NCBI GenBank assembly: GCA_964247055.1
Contig: OZ176055.1
Span: forward strand, 6,510,001 to 6,574,000
DNA from: Paragordius varius
Taxonomy: Eukaryota > Nematomorpha
Direction of reading: 5' to 3'
Length of the DNA: 64,000 nt
Positions within the stretch are counted from its first letter, which is position 1; each line of letters starts with the position of its first letter. Both the position numbers and the translations under genes were made by a program. The notes beneath the pieces were generated by a model. That model was not told the DNA's origin and ran no database searches. It saw nothing but the letters and a program-made list of their open reading frames with translations. Of this stretch, positions 57,892 to 64,000 are shown in pieces.

Positions 57892-59330
57892 GTTATTTTT
57901 ATAACACTATGTCTTAATAGCCATTCTAAATTTTTTGTTTTTTTTAAAATTCATAAATTCTTTGACTCCTTGAGATAAAAAGAATCCATTAAAAGTATAT
58001 TGGAAATTATTTTAAGTTTATTAAATTGACATTAATAATATATTTTAATATCTATTTGCCACTCTAAATATAAATTAGTGCACTTGTTATAAATTGTAAA
58101 ACAGGTTTAAACTTTTCATACGATTACTTAGTATTTTTATATTCCCATCACATTATGTATGATCTTTTTACAATAGATATTAATCATAATGTTATTAAAT
58201 GATCGCATTTACGTAAGCAAGCTTTATATTTAACTTTTTTATTTTTCCATCATAGCTCCTTTTTCCTTTCTAAAAAATCAATAGTTTATTGGTCCTCCGT
58301 CGTACTTCTACTTTTATTCCTATTAGAATTTCTATGTCATTATACATTTTATCTGGTAAACTACTAAAGAATTTTTGAATAATTTCTTTAGTATTATTTT
58401 AGCCAACTATGTTTATAAAAATTAAGAAATTCATAAAACTGCAATATATAAGGGATTATGATGGTCAAGTGTGTCATATATTTTTAAGCAAAATTATGCT
58501 TTTGATGTTTGATTTTTAAAGGCCTTTCAAAATATCAGAAATATTTGATATGGAAATGTAGTTTTGAGTATTGGAGTTAATTTTTAAAGATTGTATTAAA
58601 ATAACTCAATAATATTATTAGGCTTAGTTAAACGTTTTTTTGCGATTACATTTTAACTATAAAGTTTCGAGAATGCTTAATTTTATCCTAATATAATTAT
58701 TATATTTGTAAAAATAAATGAAAATTAATAAAAATTATGTTAATACATGTCGCATTTTTTTATACCGAAAGTAGTAAGTAAAACATCTAACTTTTTAATA
58801 AGTCTATTTGTTGCGAAGAATTATGGCTATACAACACTTGCAATATTAAAGAAATCATGAAAGGAATATAAATTTTTATTTTTTCATCGTCTCGTTAGCT
58901 TAATTGGTATTAAATGGTATGGTAATTCTTAGAAGTCCCATTGCTACTGACAAAATTTGTTCATTATCTGCTATATTATAATTTTATATTGTTTTCGGAA
59001 GTTGAAATATACTGGTTTATGTTTATTATGCTTTTATTACAATTCTTAAATCATAACCTAGATATCATAATATATCTAATAGCCCATATTTTGTGCCCGC
59101 ACATTTTTTTTAAAAAATATGAGATTTTTTAATTATTTCAAATGATAGATTCCTTCCCACTAAATATTAAAGTCAACAAAACCATGTTCCACGCGGTAAG
59201 TCTTTTTTCTATAAATTTAAAATTTTCTTTCAAATTTATGGACTATTCATGAAAATTCGTCGCAAATATTTATGTTATATTTAAACATTTGTATGTTAAA
59301 TGGGTTAGGTACATTTTTAACAACTTAATA

Positions 59331-59453
59331 TACCATTTTTCAGTCAAAAGCAACATTTTTTTAACCAAACGCTACATTTTCCACTAAACAGAACTAAAAA
59401 TGTTGTTGTAAAATGTTGCCTATGGTTGTAAAAAAATTCACTGAAAAATGGTA
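59331..59453. mobile_element. 123-bp palindromic MITE, TACCATTTTT ends
   Basis: TACCATTTTTCAGTCA at the left and TCACTGAAAAATGGTA at the right are inverted with one mismatch in 16; inner arms (AAGCAACATTTTT and AAAATGTTG) continue the fold so that most of the element forms one hairpin. It shares TACCATTT with the larger TACC family and is flanked by TA-rich sequence. Confidence 0.7.
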
Positions 59454-60712
59454 TATTTTACAATAAAACAGTTATATCATTTTTATCGTCACATAATATC
59501 GCTAAAACATTTATTTACATAGTTATTAAGATATGCGTACTATTCCAATTTTACCCATAAATCGAGTAAATTTAAACTGAATACATCTATTAACTAATCT
59601 CTATATCTATTGTTGGTATAACCTAATGATCGCTAGCTAATTAAACATATCCGCAAAATTCTGTAAAAATAATTTGAGGCTTAAACCTTGATTTGTTAGG
59701 AAATGTTATATGTTAAGGTGCTCGGCCGGGTATTATAGATTTTTTAGAAATAATCATTAGAAAGATTGATCAACAAAAATATTGGATAACAAATAATTTT
59801 AAAAATACTGTTTATATCAATTATGACAATCTGTAATATGGTGAATTTTAATACAAAGAAATATGTTATGTTAATTATATTTTTTTAATACTACATATTT
59901 ATGTATAAAATATTTCTGCAGCGTACGAGAAATTTCAATTAAAAAATTTATCGAAAATAGGTTAAATTGATGTTGTTAAACATTTCTAAATTAATCTTTC
60001 CAAATTTTGGCAATGGACTGGCAAAAAATGTTCAAATAAATAGTAGTTTTTAAGAAATTACATTTTAGAGGAGTTAAGTGTTGGAATCATAAAATAAAGC
60101 GCAGATGATATGTTTAATGTTAATAAAATTATAATTATCCCATAGACTGGGACGACATAGTTTAAGGTGTGTATTAATATCATTAGCGATTTCATTTTAA
60201 ATCCTTCTATTGTTTTATACAGTATTTTCCTTTAACAAAAAGCTAACACTTTGATTATCTATTCACATATATTTTTTAATAGTCCAAATTTTACTGCCGT
60301 TATCATAGTTTGAAACATTAAGCATTTTTAATTTAGGTTTATAAGATGTATTTTCGGTGAAATCTACAATTTATTCTAAAGTGCCAGATTTCGTTTGGCT
60401 ATTGCTATTTGCTCTTTGATGTATTGCGAAATGGTTTATGACTTCCTTTTAAAGCTTTACCGATACATACATATACAGTATTCACATTTAATGCTGGGTT
60501 ATTATTCACATGATAGTGTTTATTTGTAAAACAGTAGCGTGTGTTATAAAACAAATTCTGTCCATAATTATATAAACGAAGTAATGAAAGGTAGGACAAA
60601 AACTGTTTAATCCCAACATGACCAACTATAATGTGAATTAACCGGCATAATATCCATATTGTATTTATTTACCGCATAGCTATCATTTTTAGCGGAAGAA
60701 ATGCAATAACGA

Positions 60713-60948
60713 GAGAGTTATTATTGACCATTTGGGGTTTTAATTGGCTAAAAGGCGCTTTAGTTAACATGTTTGTTGGTATGTACTTATTTCTAACATG
60801 CTATTTATTTTATTGCTAACTGGCGCCGCTATATTTTTTTTCATTACAACAATGAAGCAGATATAAAAAATTTAATATCTTTTTACAGACATGTAAATTA
60901 AATCCCCTTTTAGCCAATTAAAAACCGAAATGGACAATAATAATTCTC
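60713..60948. mobile_element. 236-bp MITE with 43-bp inverted repeats
   Basis: GAGAGTTATTATTGACCATT ... TTTTAATTGGCTAA at the left is mirrored by TTAGCCAATTAAAAACC ... TGGACAATAATAATTCTC at the right, with a few mismatches over about 43 bp. The interior is AT-rich with no frame. No clear target duplication was found. A single copy in the window. Confidence 0.75.
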
Positions 60949-61020
60949 ATTACTGTATTGTTTGGTTTCTTGATTTTTTTAGATTTAATATAAGCCATCA
61001 TTTTTCATAAATGTCTAGGG

Positions 61021-61316
61021 CAGTGATTTCCAATAAAGACGACTTCGTAAGCCACATTTTTTAGTCAAAAAATCTGGCGGGCCGCATTTGAAATATATAT
61101 ATATATATATGGGCATTCATAAATAATTTATTAGATTTTAAACATCAGACTTTGCAAACACAATAAAACAAAATTTTCTTTTTAACGATTGGATAGATTT
61201 ATTTAGAAAAATTATTTGTATATTAATTTTACTTTTATGATATTTTTGCAAAATTGGATTCTAAAACTTTTGCGGGCCGCACATAAAGTCTTGGAGGCCA
61301 TGTGTCGGACACCCTG
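61021..61316. mobile_element. Non-autonomous hAT element, 296 bp
   Basis: Starts CAGTGATTTCCAATAAAGAC and ends GTGTCGGACACCCTG, with GCGGGCCGCATTTGAAA inside the left and TGCGGGCCGCACATAAAGTC inside the right end. Flanking 8-mers GTCTAGGG and ATTTAGGG agree at six of eight bases, fitting a hAT 8-bp duplication. No coding capacity. Confidence 0.7.
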
Positions 61317-61449
61317 ATTTAGGGAAACCCAAGTCGATATTATACAGTATCATTGGTGCAAAGAGTAGTGACAAAGTGTGACTTTTTATTTTTAAAAATA
61401 TAATCTTTTTTTGCTATCCAAAAAAATTGGTAACAAAATATGATGGTTT

Positions 61450-61631
61450 TACAGTAGGCATTTTTATGGTTGCTTATTTCACACTGTGGTTAAGCGATTT
61501 AACATAGTTGTGTATAGAAAAAGAGGGGAAAAAATTGTTTATTTAACATTTTGATGTTTTTTTCATATACTACTGTGTTGCAAATCGCCAAACTATATTG
61601 TGAAATAGGCATCATTAAAAAGCATACTGTA
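61450..61631. mobile_element. Short MITE, TACAGTATGC family, copy 2 (182 bp)
   Basis: TACAGTAGGCATTTTTATGG at the left, AAAAAGCATACTGTA at the right, with the same interior order (GGTTGCTTATTTCACA, GTTGTTTATT, TTTTTTCATA) as 21866-22042. Confidence 0.75.
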
Positions 61632-62623
61632 ATATGATAAATTAGATGAGATTGTATATTTTTTGTTTTTTCTCTGGATGGTGATCGGAATAATTTCGGA
61701 ATATTCGCATTTTTTATCGCTCCGCAATTTAATTAAATAATAGTCTATTATCCGTCACTGTTTATAAGTATGCTGTGTTGTCGCCACCTTGAATTTGTCA
61801 GATGTCCAGCCATAGGGTGTAATAATTGACAATGTTGAATTAATAAGGCTACATACTTACTTAAAAGCTTTCAATAGTATATTGTATTAAAGTTGGCATA
61901 ATTCCATGAAAAAGTTTAGCATAAAAGTATACATGGAGGTCCATAATTATTGATTAGAAATGATGTGTCTGCATTTTTAAGCAGACGATTAGGGTGCTCA
62001 CAAAAAATATATTTTTATTTTTTGCAATTTTTTTGCAAGATTGAATGTATGATTGAATCATTAGACATATATTTCCAATTGACAAAGCTTTTCACAATAA
62101 TTAACTTATAATTTTGTGATTAAGAATTTTAGGATGAGATTCTAACGATATGTGACATTTTATAATATTTACAAATTTATTTCTTAGTTATTTAAATTCT
62201 TACTCAATGTATAAAAATTTTAAGCTCCATTTTAAATGTACATTTTTTAAAAAAAAACTTAACACTGCATTTATTATAAGAAATTTCATTTAATTATATT
62301 ATTTTTTGTTTATGTAATTATAATTTAATTAGTCCCATGTTATTCAACATAAAAAGTCTAATCAATCAATAAATAATCTGTTTTGCATGATTAATAAGAT
62401 AATGAGAAAGAGGCAATAATATTGAGTATCCTTATTATTAATATTATATATTAGCTAAATCAATATTTCAAAAAAATGATTATTAAATTATCTACAATAA
62501 TGATCTATGGAGCCATATTTTTAACGATTTAATTTTGAGAGTTTTGTCAATTAAACCATTAATTAGTATTATTACAATATTTTAATTTATAGTATATAAC
62601 ATTGAAGTTTCATAACTTATTTT

Positions 62624-62627
<4 letters not shown>

Positions 62628-62659
<32 letters not shown>
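62628..62659 (+). repeat. (TA)n microsatellite at the start of Helitron-like copy C
   Basis: About 16 TA units ending exactly where CTAGCG of the element begins, so the element appears to have entered a TA-rich site. Confidence 0.95.
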
Positions 62660-62660
<1 letters not shown>

Positions 62661-64000
62661 TAGCGTAAATCTCGTGCTGCGCAGCCCGAGGAAGTCCTTC
62701 GGACTTCTGGGGGGCTATTGGAAAAATGGGACAATAAAATGATCCACTTCGAAACATTATTTAATAGATGATTTTATAGGAATTTTAAAACGGAGCATTC
62801 ATACTAATATATAGTTTAATTGGGGGCAAAATAGATTTAAAAAATTATTTTTGTGGACTTTTTTTAAAAATGCCATTTTACGGGGGGAGCGGGTAAAAAG
62901 AGGGCCTAAATCAAAAAAGCGAGACGACTATGTTCGGCGCAATCGGAAATAAGTAAACAAAAATCATATTTGAAATTGAATGGACCAACACGTTCTCCAG
63001 AAAATTGCAAATTTTTGTGGACTTCTGTTTTAAAAAAAACCGTTTTTCACACGGGGTGGGCCCGAACTGGGGGCCTATTTTAAATAAAAGGCGAAGCTAT
63101 TGTCGGGGCATTCATTAATGATTTTATTTTTTCGATGTTAGTATTTGAATGGGTCTACCGGTTTTCCGGTACCAGATCACAAAGCCAGCATTTTCCATTT
63201 TTATAAATATATAGATTACCATAAATAATGTTTTATTATCCATATATTTTTAACATCCTATGCATATGATAGATACTCCTTACTCAGCAGCTATCATCAA
63301 AGAAACGCTTGACTAGAATTTTTGCCTTTTAACATGGTATACGAAAAATCCTTATTGAATTTTTACAGTCTCATACCTAGGGCGAAAAATAGATTTAGAA
63401 AATTATTTTGTTTTTTGAAAAAAATGGCATTTTACGGGGGTAGCGGGTAAAAAGAGGGCCTAAATCAAAAAAGCGAGACGACTATGTTCAGCGCAATCGA
63501 AAATAAGTAAACAAAAATCATATTTGAAAATGAATGGTCCAACACGTTCTCCGGAAAATTGACTTAACCCATTTTTCACACGGGGTAGGCCCGAACTGGG
63601 GACCTAATTCCAAAAAAGGGCGAAGCTATTGTCAGGACATTTATTAAATATTTTTTCGATGTTTGTATTTGATTGGGTCCACCGGTTTTCCGGAAAAAGA
63701 TCACAAAGTTACATGAATCAGTTTTTAGCGGGTAGCTCCTTACCCAGCAGCTATCATCAAAGAAACGCTTGACTAAAATTTTTGCCTTTTAACAGGGAAT
63801 ACGTGGAATCCATATAGAATTTTTACGGTCTCATACCTAGGGCGAAAATAGATTTAAAAATATTTTTTTGTATACTTTGTTTTTTGAAAAAAATGGCATT
63901 TTACGGGGGGAGCGGGTAAAAAGAGGGCCTAAATCAAAAAAGCGAGACGACTATGTTTAGCGCAATCGAAAATAAGTAAACAAAAATCATATTTGAAATT
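62660..64000 (+). mobile_element. Helitron-like repeat, copy C, with internal tandem units, runs off the window
   Basis: CTAGCGTAAATCTCGTGCTG, the palindromes GCTGCGCAGC and GAAGTCC-TTC-GGACTTC, then three starts of the internal unit, marked by (T/G)GC(C)ATTTTACGGGG at about 62871, 63426 and 63895 (spacing about 555 and 470 bp). Units carry conserved GC-rich islands: CGGGGTGGGCCCGAACTGG, GTTCTCC(G/A)GAAAATTG, TACCGGTTTTCCGGTACC and TAGCGGGTAGCTCCTTACC. The third unit is cut by the window end, so the full array length is unknown. No protein frame is conserved between units. Confidence 0.45.

Larger units (their letters stand above)
57904..64000. other. Long intron or intergenic region rich in small elements
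   Basis: About 6 kb with no exon that I can defend. It contains a 123-bp TACC-ended palindromic element, a 236-bp MITE, a non-autonomous hAT, a TACAGTATGC MITE and the Helitron-like array at the right edge, each listed separately. An 18-codon frame at 59142-59189 followed by GTAAGT resembles an exon but its phase does not fit the RIM-like first exon. Confidence 0.5.

Noticed and set aside
58884-58960. A tRNA-like start (TCTCGTTAGCTTAATTGGTA) resembling an A box
   Set aside because: No T-loop/B-box (GGTTCGA-type) follows at the right distance and no cloverleaf can be folded.
59142-59189. An 18-codon exon-like frame before GTAAGT
   Set aside because: Its possible phases do not fit the end of the RIM-like first exon and the peptide is not recognised.
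60405-60599. A 64-residue minus-strand frame
   Set aside because: No ATG-supported start, no family match and no neighbouring exon; probably chance.

Overview
The window is nuclear DNA from an animal. It is very AT-rich (roughly three quarters A+T by eye), most genes are broken by GT...AG introns, and the proteins are animal ones: Jagunal, meckelin, Kidins220/ARMS, SDR39U1, an NCBP2AS2-type microprotein, a Kunitz-like secreted protein, a TELO2-like protein, ZNHIT2 and the first exon of a RIM-like presynaptic gene. A short TTAGGG array fits the common animal telomere unit. Nine introns are only 23-27 nt long and sit beside introns of hundreds of bases. Together with gaps of 27-56 nt between some genes, this suggests a miniaturised or parasitic invertebrate, perhaps a spiralian such as a flatworm, orthonectid or dicyemid. 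The lineage is inference; the sequence alone does not settle it.

Layout. 1-6.99 kb is repeat-rich: a TTAA-flanked MITE family, a Helitron-like repeat, a TTAGGG array, and a decayed 2-kb hAT transposon nested in a MITE. 6.99-19.99 kb (+) holds JAGN1 and then, 37 nt later, TMEM67/meckelin in at least 22 exons. 20.78-40.18 kb (-) is one gene of about 36 exons for Kidins220/ARMS. 40.22-43.17 kb (+) holds the NCBP2AS2-like microprotein and, 27 nt later, SDR39U1; Kidins220 and the microprotein start divergently with 40 nt between their ATGs. 43.41-45.2 kb (-) is a Kunitz-like gene and 45.9-47.8 kb (-) an unspliced TELO2-like reading frame. 47.8-53.8 kb is mostly repeats (Helitron-like repeat, minisatellite, LINE endonuclease remnant, a tandem hairpin repeat) with one possible small Asn-rich gene. 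53.82-57.71 kb (+) is ZNHIT2 in nine exons, with a LINE fragment in one intron. 56 nt later a RIM-like first exon starts (57.76 kb). The remaining 6 kb is intron or intergenic DNA with MITEs and a second, larger Helitron-like array running off the window end.

The genes do not form one pathway. Meckelin implies cilia with a transition zone; Kidins220 and a RIM-like gene imply neurons; TELO2 and ZNHIT2 are both co-chaperone-type assembly factors (PIKK maturation through TTT, snoRNP/U5 assembly through R2TP). Exon models were built by hand from splice signals, phase agreement and remembered family sequences. Exons with matching phases on both sides are the most reliable; 5' ends, UTRs and a few exons noted below are not resolved.
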